This document shows positions 14,993 through 23,849 of a stretch of 29,935 bases of DNA, piece by piece. How positions within the stretch are numbered: the stretch's first letter is position 1; each line of letters begins with the position of its first letter. Source of the DNA: Candidatus Njordarchaeota archaeon (GTDB lineage Archaea > Thermoproteota > JANJXX01 > Panguiarchaeales > Panguiarchaeaceae); NCBI GenBank assembly GCA_029855985.1, contig JAGSHR010000237.1:1-29935 (forward strand), read 5' to 3'. Made by a program: the position numbers and the translations under genes. The notes beneath the pieces were generated by a model that saw nothing but the letters and a program-made list of their open reading frames with translations, searched no databases and was not told the DNA's origin.

Positions 14993-16522
14993 ATGTCGTT
15001 TAATACGGGTAGCAGTATTGAAAACCAAGAGGCGCTCAGAAAGATTGAGTCGTTTTTTAATCCTAGAAGTATCGCGATCATTGGAGTGTCTAGAAAGGAA
15101 TATTCAATGGGTTGGACGGTTTTCAAAAACATGTTAGAGAACAGAGAAAAAGGTATTCTCAAGGCTAAAGTTTACGGTGTAAACATAAAAGGTGGAGAGC
15201 TATTTGGACAAAAACTGTACAAATCAATACTAGAAATACCTGATGAAATTGACTTAGCAGTTGTGTTGATTCCAGCAAAATTTGTCCCAAACGCGATAAA
15301 GGAAGCAGGGGAAAAAGGAGTGAAAGCAGCGATAATAGTTTCAGCAGGATTCGCAGAGGTAGGAAACTATGAGTTGGATCAGCAATTAAGAAATGTGGTT
15401 AAAGAGTATGGAATACGAGTAATTGGACCAAACTGCATTGGCATACTGGACAACCACTCAGGAGTCGATACTCTTTTCTTACCTCTAAGAAAAAAAGTGG
15501 AAGGTAAAATAATTGAGTCAATGCCTAGACCAAGTTTAGGGCACGTTACTTTCCTATCTCAAAGTGGTGCTCTCGGTGGCACAGTCTTGGATTATATGTA
15601 TGGGCAAAATATTGGTATAGCGAAGTTCATTAACTTCGGCAATAAAATTGACGTTGACGAAGTAGAAATGTTGCGATACCTCAAAGACGACCCATTTACA
15701 AGGGTAATAATGATCTACATTGAAGGCATATATGGGGAGAATAGGGGGAGGGAGCTCTACGAGGTTGCCAAAGAGGTTACGAAGAAAAAACCAATAGTTG
15801 TCCTCAAAGGAGGAAAAACAAAATCGGGGTCAAGAGCTGTAGCGAGTCATACAGCTTCTATAGCCGGGAACATAAGAATCTATAAGACAGCATTCAAAGA
15901 AGCAGGAATGCTCTATGCTAATTCAATACCCGAGTTCACAGACATGACTAAAGCTTTAGTGTACCAACCGCCGGCGAAGGGTAATAGAATTGTAGTTATA
16001 ACTAATGGCGGCGGACCAGGAATACTAACGGCGGATTACGCTGAATTCATAGGATTAAACATAATAGAACTTCCTAAAGAACTTAAGAAAAGACTAGAAG
16101 AAAAAGTTAACGAAGGGGTAATACCAAACGTCGCTACATTCTCTAATCCAATAGATTTATCAGCTAGTGCCAGCGAAGAAGCTCATGCGGTTGCTTTAGA
16201 AGAAGCATTGAAAACTGAGGAAGTTGATGGAGTAATTTTCTTAGCTCTGCATCATCCCCCCGCTATTACGGAGACATTCGTCGACAAGATCGTTAATGTG
16301 ATGAAAAAGTACGATAAACCTTGCGTTGTAGTTGATGTTGGAAGCGTGGAAATGGCTCAATGGGTAAGAAGAAAATTTGATGAAAATGGGATACCAAGCT
16401 ATGATACACCAGAAAGAGCGGCGGTTGGTATGAAGGCGCTTGTAGAGTATGGGGAATACTTACAGAAAGTTGGAGAATTTGAGAATTATATCGAAAAAAT
16501 AAAGGCGGAAAAAAGTAAATAA
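14993..16522 (+). CDS. ADP-forming acyl-CoA synthetase alpha-type subunit (CoA-binding / succinyl-CoA ligase-like)
   Basis: 509 residues of the ADP-forming acetyl-CoA synthetase family, which converts acyl-CoA, ADP and phosphate to acid, CoA and ATP. It has an N-terminal CoA-binding Rossmann domain (FFNPRSIAIIGVSRK, 21-35; VIGPNCIGI, 143-151) and a flavodoxin-like ligase region with FLSQSGALGG (187-196). The SRAVASHTASIAG loop carries the His that is phosphorylated in this family (H286). The second ligase-CoA domain contains NGGGPGILTADYAE. The ATP-grasp beta subunit is not fused and is not in this window, so it must be encoded elsewhere. A GAGGT site 8-12 nt before the ATG supports the start. 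It converges with the citrate synthase gene. Confidence 0.88.
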   Translation: MSFNTGSSIENQEALRKIESFFNPRSIAIIGVSRKEYSMGWTVFKNMLENREKGILKAKVYGVNIKGGELFGQKLYKSILEIPDEIDLAVVLIPAKFVPNAIKEAGEKGVKAAIIVSAGFAEVGNYELDQQLRNVVKEYGIRVIGPNCIGILDNHSGVDTLFLPLRKKVEGKIIESMPRPSLGHVTFLSQSGALGGTVLDYMYGQNIGIAKFINFGNKIDVDEVEMLRYLKDDPFTRVIMIYIEGIYGENRGRELYEVAKEVTKKKPIVVLKGGKTKSGSRAVASHTASIAGNIRIYKTAFKEAGMLYANSIPEFTDMTKALVYQPPAKGNRIVVITNGGGPGILTADYAEFIGLNIIELPKELKKRLEEKVNEGVIPNVATFSNPIDLSASASEEAHAVALEEALKTEEVDGVIFLALHHPPAITETFVDKIVNVMKKYDKPCVVVDVGSVEMAQWVRRKFDENGIPSYDTPERAAVGMKALVEYGEYLQKVGEFENYIEKIKAEKSK

Positions 16523-16542
16523 AAACAAGGGGAAAATCATTT

Positions 16543-17691
16543 TTATCTTTTATCAATTGGTATAAATTCTCTATCAAGTTCACCCACATAAAGTTGCCTT
16601 GGTCTAACTAGCCTGTTTTCTTGGAGGTATTCTAAAACGTGTGCAGTCCACCCCACAACTCGCGCTATTGCGAATATTGGAGTAAAGAGATCCGATGGTA
16701 TTCCAAGGGCATTGTATACGATTCCAGAATAGAAGTCAATGTTGGGGAAAATACCCTTGTGGCCTAGCTTGGCAATCATGACTTCTTCTACCTTTCTTGC
16801 TATCTCGAACAATTTTCTTGCTTCTTCGTCGCCAGTCATTTCCGCGATTTTCTCCACATATGATTTGAATATTCTTGCTCTCGGGTCATAAGCTTTATAG
16901 ACCCTGTGGCCGAATCCCATGATTCTTTCTTTTTTAGCTAGTTTTTCATCGATGTATTTTTCAACGTTGGATACGTCCCCTATCTCTTTTAGCATTTTTA
17001 GGGCTCTTTCGTTGGCCCCACCGTGTAGTGGTCCCTTTAGTGTTGCTACTCCAGATGTAATTGCGGAGTACATGTCTGAGAGAGTTGATGCAGTTACTAT
17101 GCAGGAGAACGTTGAAGCGTTCATTCCGTGTTCTGCGTGCAATATAAGTGCTACGTCCATAGTTCTTGCTTTGAATTCGTCGGGTTCCTCGCCAAACATC
17201 ATGTACAAGAAGTTGGCAGCATGGTCAAGGTTGGGGTTTGGATCTATTGGCTCTCTCCCTTCCCTTATATTGTGCCAAGCCGCTACAATTGTTGGGAATT
17301 TCGCTGTAAGCCTTATGGCTTTTCTATAGTTTGCTTCATGAGAATTATCGTCTATTTCTGGATCGAAAGGTGTTAAAGCTGCAACCGCTGTTTTTAAAAC
17401 ATCCATGGGGTGGCTGTTCTTGGGGAGTTTCTTCATTATGTCTATTACCTCTTGCGGGAGCTTCCTGTTCTCTTTGAGCATGTTCTTGAGTTCTTCGAGT
17501 TCGCTTTTTGTGGGTAGTTTTCCGTTCCAAAATAGGTACGCTACTTCCTCAAACGAGGCATGCTCTGCTATGTCTTCTATGCGGTATCCATAGTAGTACA
17601 GTTTACCTTGAGCTCCGTCAATATAGCTTAGCTTGGATGTCGCAACGATTATTCCATCCAGTCCTTTATGAATCTCTGGTTGTTGAGACAA
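16543..17691 (-). CDS. gltA: Citrate synthase
   Basis: Condenses acetyl-CoA with oxaloacetate to citrate. 382 residues, the compact archaeal/Gram-positive-type dimer length. The catalytic triad is visible: H223 (GPLHGGANE), H262 (MGFGHRVYKAYDPR) and D319 (PNIDFYSGIVY), with LHAEHGMNAS at 185-193. The start is a TTG followed by MSQQPEIHKGLDG, with GGTG about 8 nt upstream. The gene is divergent from isocitrate dehydrogenase across a 328-nt region with a 24-nt palindrome about 70 nt from its start, suggesting shared control. A 2-methylcitrate synthase activity cannot be excluded from sequence. Confidence 0.95.
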   Translation of the reverse strand: MSQQPEIHKGLDGIIVATSKLSYIDGAQGKLYYYGYRIEDIAEHASFEEVAYLFWNGKLPTKSELEELKNMLKENRKLPQEVIDIMKKLPKNSHPMDVLKTAVAALTPFDPEIDDNSHEANYRKAIRLTAKFPTIVAAWHNIREGREPIDPNPNLDHAANFLYMMFGEEPDEFKARTMDVALILHAEHGMNASTFSCIVTASTLSDMYSAITSGVATLKGPLHGGANERALKMLKEIGDVSNVEKYIDEKLAKKERIMGFGHRVYKAYDPRARIFKSYVEKIAEMTGDEEARKLFEIARKVEEVMIAKLGHKGIFPNIDFYSGIVYNALGIPSDLFTPIFAIARVVGWTAHVLEYLQENRLVRPRQLYVGELDREFIPIDKR

Positions 17692-17761
17692 TTGTTTGCA
17701 CCTTTAGGAAAAGTTTTACAAGTATAATTTAATGTGGCTCTAAATAAATTAATAACATATA

Positions 17762-17785
17762 TATACTCAATAAGTTTTGAGTATA
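17762..17785. promoter_or_regulatory. 24-nt palindrome, candidate operator
   Basis: TATACTCAA (17762-17770) is repeated as its exact reverse complement TTGAGTATA (17777-17785) with a 6-nt spacer. It lies 71 nt upstream of the citrate synthase start, next to that gene's TATA-rich stretch. A dimeric winged-helix regulator would fit. It is too AT-rich and too near the promoter for a terminator. Confidence 0.45.
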
Positions 17786-17960
17786 ACTTTAAATAGTGAA
17801 AATATATACACGATTGCTCAAAAAAATTAATTTTTTTAAAAAATACAGACAAAAAATTAACTTTAAGTAAGGGAAGAAGACATTTTAAGATTAGTTGGGA
17901 AGAATGTCTTATAAGGCTGTTTTTAAACTATTTTTAAAGCTCTAGGGGTTATTATCATAT

Positions 17961-17976
17961 CTTTAAATAATATATA
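17961..17976 (+). promoter_or_regulatory. TATA box of the isocitrate dehydrogenase gene
   Basis: CTTTAAATAATATATA lies about 45-60 nt before the ATG at 18020. Transcription would begin near 17995, downstream of the alternative ATG at 17987, so the shorter protein is the real one. Confidence 0.45.
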
Positions 17977-18019
17977 CAATACAATATTGAAACATAAAAC
18001 CATTCGAAGAGGGAATTAC

Positions 18020-19075
18020 ATGGTATCACACAGAGTAACCTTAATACCAGGTGATGGTACGGGACCCGAACTAATCGAAGCCTCAAAGAGAGTAATAGAA
18101 GCCGCATTAGACCACTACAACTACAAGATTGAATGGGAAGTAAAAGAAGCCGGAATACCTGCATACGAAAAATACGGAGACCCATTGCCAGAGGAAACAA
18201 TTGAGAGCATCAGAAAAAACAAAGTCGTATGGAAAGGACCAATAACTACACCAGTGGGAACGGGATATAGATCCGTTAACGTAGCAATAAGAAAGATCTT
18301 CGAATTATACGCAATAGTAAGACCCGCGAAATCATTCCCAGGCCTATCCATAAAGTACCCAAACGTTGACCTAGTAGTGATCAGGGAAGGAACAGAGGAG
18401 TTCTACGCTGGAATAGAGCACAGAATAGATACCGTTGGCGACAAAAGACTCGCAGCAGAAACAATAGGAATCGTAACGAGAACAGCTAGCGAGAAGATAG
18501 CAAGATTCGCTTTTGAATACGCTCGAAAATACAACAGAAAGAAAGTGACGGTGGTACACAAAGCAAATATACTAAAAGAGACACACGGTTTATTCAAAGA
18601 TATATTCTTTGAGGTAGCAAAAGATTACCCTGACATAGAAGCAGAAGACAGAATCGTTGACAACATGGCGTTCCAACTCGTGGTGAAACCACACGAATAC
18701 GATGTTCTAGTGACAACAAATCTAATGGGAGATATTCTATCTGACCTAACGGCTGGTCTAGTTGGTGGACTAGGTGTTGCGCCAAGTGGAAACATTGGAG
18801 ACGAATACGCAATGTTTGAACCCACACATGGAAGCGCACCAAAATATGCTGGTAAAAACAAAGTGAACCCAACAGCCACAATTCTATCTGGAGTGATGAT
18901 GCTCAGACACCTCGGCATGAATGAACCAGCTGATCTTGTTGAGAAAGCAGTTAGGGAAGTGATAAAAGAAGGTAAGTATGTGACATACGACATAACAAGA
19001 ATAATTGGTGGAGAGCCCGTGGGTACAAGTGAGATGGCTGACGCCATTATTAGGAAAATGAAAGAATTAGTCTAA
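18020..19075 (+). CDS. icd: Isocitrate dehydrogenase, NADP-type residues
   Basis: Oxidative decarboxylation of isocitrate to 2-oxoglutarate. From the ATG at 18020 it has 351 residues, in the beta-decarboxylating dehydrogenase family. SVNVAIRK (S85, N87, R91) and VRPAKSFPG are isocitrate-type rather than isopropylmalate-type. The other active-site residues are R101, R122, Y129, K181, D214, D238 and D242. The coenzyme loop [16 protein letters not shown] has Lys-Tyr (K275, Y276), the pair that binds the 2'-phosphate of NADP in E. coli Icd, so NADP is preferred. A GAGGG site 8 nt upstream and the TATA box support this start over the ATG at 17987. The stop overlaps the convergent HAD gene by 9 nt. 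Homoisocitrate activity remains possible. Confidence 0.93.
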   Translation: MVSHRVTLIPGDGTGPELIEASKRVIEAALDHYNYKIEWEVKEAGIPAYEKYGDPLPEETIESIRKNKVVWKGPITTPVGTGYRSVNVAIRKIFELYAIVRPAKSFPGLSIKYPNVDLVVIREGTEEFYAGIEHRIDTVGDKRLAAETIGIVTRTASEKIARFAFEYARKYNRKKVTVVHKANILKETHGLFKDIFFEVAKDYPDIEAEDRIVDNMAFQLVVKPHEYDVLVTTNLMGDILSDLTAGLVGGLGVAPSGNIGDEYAMFEPTHGSAPKYAGKNKVNPTATILSGVMMLRHLGMNEPADLVEKAVREVIKEGKYVTYDITRIIGGEPVGTSEMADAIIRKMKELV

Positions 19076-19711
19076 TTGATTGACTGGTAAATAATCAAAA
19101 ATAATCTTGAGATCATTAACTTCATCTAAAACTATTTTTGCTTTTTTTCTAACATTTTCACTTTTTGGATTTATAGCGACACTGAAGCCTACCTTTTCGA
19201 ATATTGGTACATCACTTTCATCCCCTCCTATGTGTAAGCATTCTGAGAAATCGATTTTGAATTTACTTATGTACTCTGCTAAGCCATCAAGTTTGTTGAG
19301 GAGTAAACTTTTAACCCCCACAATTTTTCCATCTTCAATCATTATTTTAGAGCAAATGTAATCGTCGAAACCGAAACGTTTTGCAACATATTGGCATATT
19401 ACGTCTGGATTCTCGCTTATTAAGATCGATTTTAAGCCCATGAGTTTTGATTCGAATATTACTTCACTAATTCCTTTCATGTATGGAGCCTTTGAAAGTG
19501 CATTTTCTATGTCACTAATTGATATGCCTAATAGCATGTTTATTTTCTGGTGTAATGCTTCCTCTTTTCTTATTTCTCCTTTCTCCAAGAGTGAAATCAA
19601 CTTGTTGTATCTCATTAGTTTGCTTGCGTCAACGTATGATAAAACAACGGCTATGGACGGTACCTTTATTAGGGTCTCGTCGAGATTAAAGCTCATCAAC
19701 TTAAAGCCCAA
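19067..19711 (-). CDS. HAD-superfamily phosphatase-like protein with Asn replacing the nucleophile Asp
   Basis: 214 residues with the fold and motif order of phosphoserine-phosphatase-like HAD enzymes: a helical cap, motif II Ser in SILISEN (S99), motif III Lys (K140) and motif [12 protein letters not shown] (D164, D167). Motif I, normally DxDxT, reads FNLDETL: the first Asp, which forms the phospho-enzyme, is Asn (N9; codon AAT on the minus strand), while D11 and T13 are kept. The usual reaction should therefore be lost or very slow, unless the Asn deamidates. The start is a TTG 7 nt after a GGAGGT site; an ATG six codons in would cut the first strand. It may be a binding or regulatory protein. 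Confidence 0.8.
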   Translation of the reverse strand: MGFKLMSFNLDETLIKVPSIAVVLSYVDASKLMRYNKLISLLEKGEIRKEEALHQKINMLLGISISDIENALSKAPYMKGISEVIFESKLMGLKSILISENPDVICQYVAKRFGFDDYICSKIMIEDGKIVGVKSLLLNKLDGLAEYISKFKIDFSECLHIGGDESDVPIFEKVGFSVAINPKSENVRKKAKIVLDEVNDLKIIFDYLPVNQLD

Positions 19712-19890
19712 AACGAGGACCTCCTTTTCTCCTGGTTGCTTATAGCTTGCTTTAAATTGGAAACTACAAGTGTAAGGTTTAATAGTTCCGTTTTAGGTTA
19801 AATGAAAAATAACGTTTATGATGCATAAAAACAATTTGCACAAAATAATAAAGGACGAAAAAATAAAGTTCTAATAGGGGCGACTTCAAA

Positions 19891-22203
19891 GTGAAAAAGG
19901 AATTTATTCTTGTTACCATAATTGTATTAGCCGTTTTCGGCAGTATCCAAAACTTTAATAACGAAGTAGTATCGAAAGTGAGTTTGGAGCCCATGGGTTT
20001 TTATTCTCCCTCTCAGAGTGAACCTTCATTAAGCTTTAACTACAGTGCATCAAAGTTAACAACTACGGTATCTCCAGACGGATCTTACAAGCTATTAAGT
20101 GAGATTATAACATCAGCTAACGAGTCGATTTATATTGAGGTTTACCAGTTTTGGAGCGAAGACATATTCCAACTAATAAACCATACACTCCGCGAAAAAC
20201 CTAGCATAAAAGTTAGAGTTCTGATAGAGAACGATACTGGTTATAGAAATTCTTTGGATAATGCGGATGAATACAATCGCTACTACGCTAATAAATTCTA
20301 TCAACTAGCACAAGAGGGCTTTGATGTAAGAGTAAAACTAGAAACCACTTGGTACTACTACCATGGAAAAATCATAATAGTGGACAACAAAACTGTTCTT
20401 ATCTCAAGTGACAATTTTGTTCCAACAGCCTATCCGAGTAACCCAAGTTCAATAGAGAAAATTGTGTATAATACACCGAGCAGGGGATGGATGACTGCAA
20501 TCTATGATGAAACGGTGGTCTCATTTTACTTGAAAATATTTAGCGAAGATTTCAATAATGGAAAAAACTACAACCCAGCAGAAGACGGTACGGGGAAAGC
20601 TCCGCCAAACTATGGAAGCTTGGGCTATGCCCCATATTTTAACGTTGAAAAAACAGTTTTCGATGTGCCTGTAGTGCCTATAGCGTCACCCATTAATTCT
20701 AATGACTCGCTGGCAAGTCTAATCTTGAGTGCAAATCACACAATACTCATAGAGCAAATCTATATACAGGATAGCGCATGGTACCTTGTGGATCTCTTGA
20801 GATATGTTCATGACAAAAAGAATGTGACAGTTATGATAATCCTTGAAGATAACTCAATTGGAAACTATGGTGATGTCAAGGATTCTCTGGAATCTTATGG
20901 TTTTCATGTCCTCCCTGCCTTTGTCGACATAAACGATGAAATCTTTCTCCACAATAAGGGAATCATTGTTGACGATGAGCTGGTTTTCGTTGGAAGCATA
21001 AATTGGTCGAGCGGAGCAATAAACTTGAATAGAGAATACGGGGTAATAATTAAGTCGAGGGATATTGGATCGTTCTTTAGACAAGTTTACAGTTTTGACT
21101 GGAACAGTTCCTTGGTGGATGGCGTGGAACCATTTGATAGTGATGGTGATGGCTTACCCAACTATTATGAAATCGAGCATGGATTAAATAAAACAAATCC
21201 AGATACTGATGGAGATGGTTACTCTGATTATGATGAAGTTTACGTTTTGCATACAGACCCGTTAACTCCTAACTTTGTTGAGACTGAGGCGTTTGTGGTC
21301 TATAGTCCAATGAATGAAACAATTTACAATACAAAGGATATCAATTTGAAAGTTAAGGTAAATGAAACTGTTGTCTCAAAGATAGGCCTAGTGTTGAACA
21401 GTGTGTTCATAGAAAATGTTTCGGATTTTGTTAACGGTTGGTTAAACACTACAATAATTGCGAGTGAGGGAAGTAATCTATTAGAGGTTGTTGCTTATAA
21501 CTCAACAAACATTGAAATTGAGAGAGTTAAATTAAGTTTTCTGGTTGACACGACTCCACCCATTGTAAGCATAGTTTTACCGCTAAACGATTCAACATTC
21601 GCTGTGTATGAAACTATCATGGTGAAGTGGAAGGTCACTGAAACAAATGATTACAGTTCCCAAATATACTTAGATGGAAAACTTTTGGTAGAAACAAAGG
21701 GAAACTCATATAATATTAGCATAGCAGAGGTGCCCATAAAAACAGGTGAGCACACACTAAACATTACAGTAAAAGACGTTGCGGGGAACATAGGTTACGA
21801 TGTTGTTCACTTCAGCGTATCAAAACCCCTTTTAACATTGAAAAGTATAACACCTGCTAATAACTCAAAAATATACGAGGAAGCACTAAAAATCAACATT
21901 ATTGTGCGTTCTCCTCAAGCAGTGATAGAAAACGCATCCATTACTAACGGTGGGAAAGCTTATTCTCTAGAAATTAAAACTTTGGGGAATGGAGAGTACA
22001 GTTTATCTGGGACTATAAGTGTTGTTGAAAGTGAATCAAGTTTAACAATCGGTACAGTCTTTTACGTGTTTCATTTTAAGATTGTTTATCAAATCGAAAG
22101 AAACCCAGTAATTAGGTTCCTTTACGAGTATCGGTACGAAATTGCGATACTAATTATCTTGGTTGCCATAGCCATAATAAGGTATAAACTGAAAAGGAGG
22201 TAA
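19891..22203 (+). CDS. Secreted, membrane-anchored phospholipase D-like protein
   Basis: 770 residues. An N-terminal hydrophobic signal (KKEFILVTIIVLAVFGSIQ) is followed by two phospholipase D domains. HKD motif 1 is HGKIIIVDNKTVLISSDN (H158, K160, D165). Motif 2 is HNKGIIVDDELVFVGSINW (H354, K356, D361). Two calcium-type repeats follow at about 416-461 (DSDGDGLPNYYEIEHG and DTDGDGYSDYDEV), then two or three Ig-like beta domains (about 465-715) rich in Asn-X-Ser/Thr sites. A C-terminal membrane helix (about 748-766) ends in KLKRR, which would anchor the protein with the enzyme outside. It probably cleaves phosphodiesters in lipids or nucleic acids at the cell surface. The GTG start gives the signal peptide. 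A SD site near its end drives the next gene. Confidence 0.88.
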   Translation: MKKEFILVTIIVLAVFGSIQNFNNEVVSKVSLEPMGFYSPSQSEPSLSFNYSASKLTTTVSPDGSYKLLSEIITSANESIYIEVYQFWSEDIFQLINHTLREKPSIKVRVLIENDTGYRNSLDNADEYNRYYANKFYQLAQEGFDVRVKLETTWYYYHGKIIIVDNKTVLISSDNFVPTAYPSNPSSIEKIVYNTPSRGWMTAIYDETVVSFYLKIFSEDFNNGKNYNPAEDGTGKAPPNYGSLGYAPYFNVEKTVFDVPVVPIASPINSNDSLASLILSANHTILIEQIYIQDSAWYLVDLLRYVHDKKNVTVMIILEDNSIGNYGDVKDSLESYGFHVLPAFVDINDEIFLHNKGIIVDDELVFVGSINWSSGAINLNREYGVIIKSRDIGSFFRQVYSFDWNSSLVDGVEPFDSDGDGLPNYYEIEHGLNKTNPDTDGDGYSDYDEVYVLHTDPLTPNFVETEAFVVYSPMNETIYNTKDINLKVKVNETVVSKIGLVLNSVFIENVSDFVNGWLNTTIIASEGSNLLEVVAYNSTNIEIERVKLSFLVDTTPPIVSIVLPLNDSTFAVYETIMVKWKVTETNDYSSQIYLDGKLLVETKGNSYNISIAEVPIKTGEHTLNITVKDVAGNIGYDVVHFSVSKPLLTLKSITPANNSKIYEEALKINIIVRSPQAVIENASITNGGKAYSLEIKTLGNGEYSLSGTISVVESESSLTIGTVFYVFHFKIVYQIERNPVIRFLYEYRYEIAILIILVAIAIIRYKLKRR

Positions 22204-22207
22204 GACA

Positions 22208-22681
22208 TTGATCAGCGCAGATGAAAAGCATTTCAAGGAGTTAATTTTTTTTCTAAACTCTTTATCCTACGCTATTAACGACGCGATTGACGAAGGAAGA
22301 CTCATAGGTAAACTAAGAGATGACTTAAAGGAAAAAGCAAAAAACATACTTAAGGCTTTAACTGATGATGAAATAGAACTTAACACGATTAAAGAATCAT
22401 TAGAGCGTATACACGATATTGCCTCATTATTTTTTAATCAACTCGACGAGGATGAAAAAGATATGCATAGTGAGTATATCGGAAGAGGATCTTCTAGACT
22501 ATTAAAAAAAGTACTTAACTACTTGGAAAACTTGTTAAAGTATGAAAAAGTAAGAAACACATTGTATTCATTTGCAGAAGAAATATTAAATGAGTTAGAG
22601 GATAAAGAACTTGAAAACATTAATAGTTATTCTAATATCAAGAGAATGGACTTAGATAGGGAATTTAACGAACCAAGCTAA
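22208..22681 (+). CDS. Unrecognised small helical protein
   Basis: 157 residues, almost wholly charged amphipathic helix, with many Glu, Asp, Lys and Leu (such as LRDDLKEKAKNILKALTDDEIEL and LEDKELENINSYSNI). There is no Cys pair, membrane segment or nucleotide-binding motif. The TTG start lies 7 nt after a strong AGGAGGTAA site that overlaps the end of the phospholipase D-like gene, 4 nt upstream, so the two are co-translated. The stop is 47 nt before tyrS. The family was not recognised; it may be a helical adaptor. Confidence 0.65.
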   Translation: MISADEKHFKELIFFLNSLSYAINDAIDEGRLIGKLRDDLKEKAKNILKALTDDEIELNTIKESLERIHDIASLFFNQLDEDEKDMHSEYIGRGSSRLLKKVLNYLENLLKYEKVRNTLYSFAEEILNELEDKELENINSYSNIKRMDLDREFNEPS

Positions 22682-22727
22682 AAAAGTAAACAACTTGTAT
22701 AAGTCAAAATAAAGAGGGTGTGCTAAT

Positions 22728-23843
22728 TTGGATATAAAAGAGAAATTCTCGATTGCTACAAGAAATATAGCCGAACCCATGGAGAAATTCTTGCTAACAG
22801 AGGAAGATCTAAAAAAACTTTTAGCCGATAAGACTAAGGGAAAATCGTATGTTGGATTTGAGCCGAGTGGCCCCCTGCACATTGGGTACTTTCCAGTCAT
22901 CGAAAAAATGAAGGATCTATCCACTATAGGTTTTGAACCAACGCTTCTATTAGCGGACTTACACGCCTTTCTCAATAGGAAGGGACCAGCAGAACTAATA
23001 AAAGAGGTTGCGCTGGTACATTGGAAAAAAACCTTTGAAGCGATGGGGTTAAACGCGAAATATGTCCTAGGAAGTTCGTATCAACTTTCAAGTGACTACG
23101 TCTTGGATCTGTTCATCTTATCGGAGCATACTAGGGTAAAGGAAGCATGGAAAGCTATGTCCATGATTGCGAGAGAGGCAGAGGATCCAAGAGTTAGTCA
23201 ATATATTTACCCATTAATGCAGGCTCTAGATATACTCTATCTAGAAGCAGATATAGCAGTCGGGGGCACTGATCAACTTAAAGTTCACGTATTAGCTAGA
23301 ACAGTCTTCGCTGAAGCAACTCTAAGACTAAAACACGAAAAGTGGGTTCCCGTGGCCATACATACTCCAATAATAAAAGGTTTGACTGGAGAGAAAATGA
23401 GTTCAAGTAAACCAAAAACACACATAGCAACATTTGATACACCAAAAACAATAAAGAAAAAGATGAGATCTGCTTATTGTCCTCCAGAAACAGCTGATCC
23501 AGAAGATAACCCAATCTTTGGATTCTTGAAGTACATAGTATTTCCCTACGAGGAAAAATTCTTGGTAAAAAGACCAGAGAAATATGGGGGAGATAAGGAA
23601 TACAGAGCGTTCGATGAAGTAGTAAAGGATTACTTGAACGGAGAATTGCACCCATTGGACTTGAAAATGAGTCTTGCCGATTACTTCATTGAGCGATTAA
23701 AGAATGTTAGGATTACATATGAGAAGGACCCAGATATTCTTAAGCCAGTTTATGAACTCCAAAAATGGCAATATGAGATGGGGTACATAGGTAAAGAGGA
23801 TTGGCAGAGATTGGAGGTCGAATACAAAAAGTATTTTGGTTAA
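22728..23843 (+). CDS. tyrS: Tyrosyl-tRNA synthetase, archaeal/eukaryotic type
   Basis: Charges tRNA-Tyr in the cytoplasm; class I synthetase. 371 residues, the short archaeal form without the bacterial S4 domain. The HIGH-like motif is SYVGFEPSGPLHIGY (40-54), with the tyrosine-pocket Tyr at 41. YPLMQALD (161-168) and VGGTDQLKVHVLAR (178-191) match the archaeal TyrRS core rather than TrpRS. The KMSKS equivalent is GEKMSSSKP (221-229). The start is a TTG with GAGGGTG about 8 nt upstream. It lies downstream of the helical-protein gene and is convergent with the winged-helix gene. Confidence 0.93.
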   Translation: MDIKEKFSIATRNIAEPMEKFLLTEEDLKKLLADKTKGKSYVGFEPSGPLHIGYFPVIEKMKDLSTIGFEPTLLLADLHAFLNRKGPAELIKEVALVHWKKTFEAMGLNAKYVLGSSYQLSSDYVLDLFILSEHTRVKEAWKAMSMIAREAEDPRVSQYIYPLMQALDILYLEADIAVGGTDQLKVHVLARTVFAEATLRLKHEKWVPVAIHTPIIKGLTGEKMSSSKPKTHIATFDTPKTIKKKMRSAYCPPETADPEDNPIFGFLKYIVFPYEEKFLVKRPEKYGGDKEYRAFDEVVKDYLNGELHPLDLKMSLADYFIERLKNVRITYEKDPDILKPVYELQKWQYEMGYIGKEDWQRLEVEYKKYFG

Positions 23844-23849
23844 ATTATT

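Larger units (their letters stand above)
17692..18019. other. Intergenic region, 328 nt, between divergent citrate synthase and isocitrate dehydrogenase genes
   Basis: Extremely AT-rich. It holds the 24-nt palindrome at 17762-17785, a perfect A/T palindrome (A7TTAAT7) at 17820-17837, and TATA elements for both genes. No reading frame or RNA is supported. Confidence 0.5.

Noticed and set aside
17987..18019. Longer isocitrate dehydrogenase starting at 17987
   Set aside because: This ATG lies only about 10 nt after the TATA element, before the expected transcription start; the ATG at 18020 has a GAGGG site and matches the family N-terminus.
16293..19047. Many overlapping antisense frames around the acyl-CoA synthetase, citrate synthase and isocitrate dehydrogenase genes
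   Set aside because: All lie opposite well-supported enzymes with intact motifs; no independent start signals or domains.
22208..23843. Fusion or functional link between the small helical protein and TyrRS
   Set aside because: Separate ribosome-binding sites and a 47-nt gap; adjacency alone is weak evidence.
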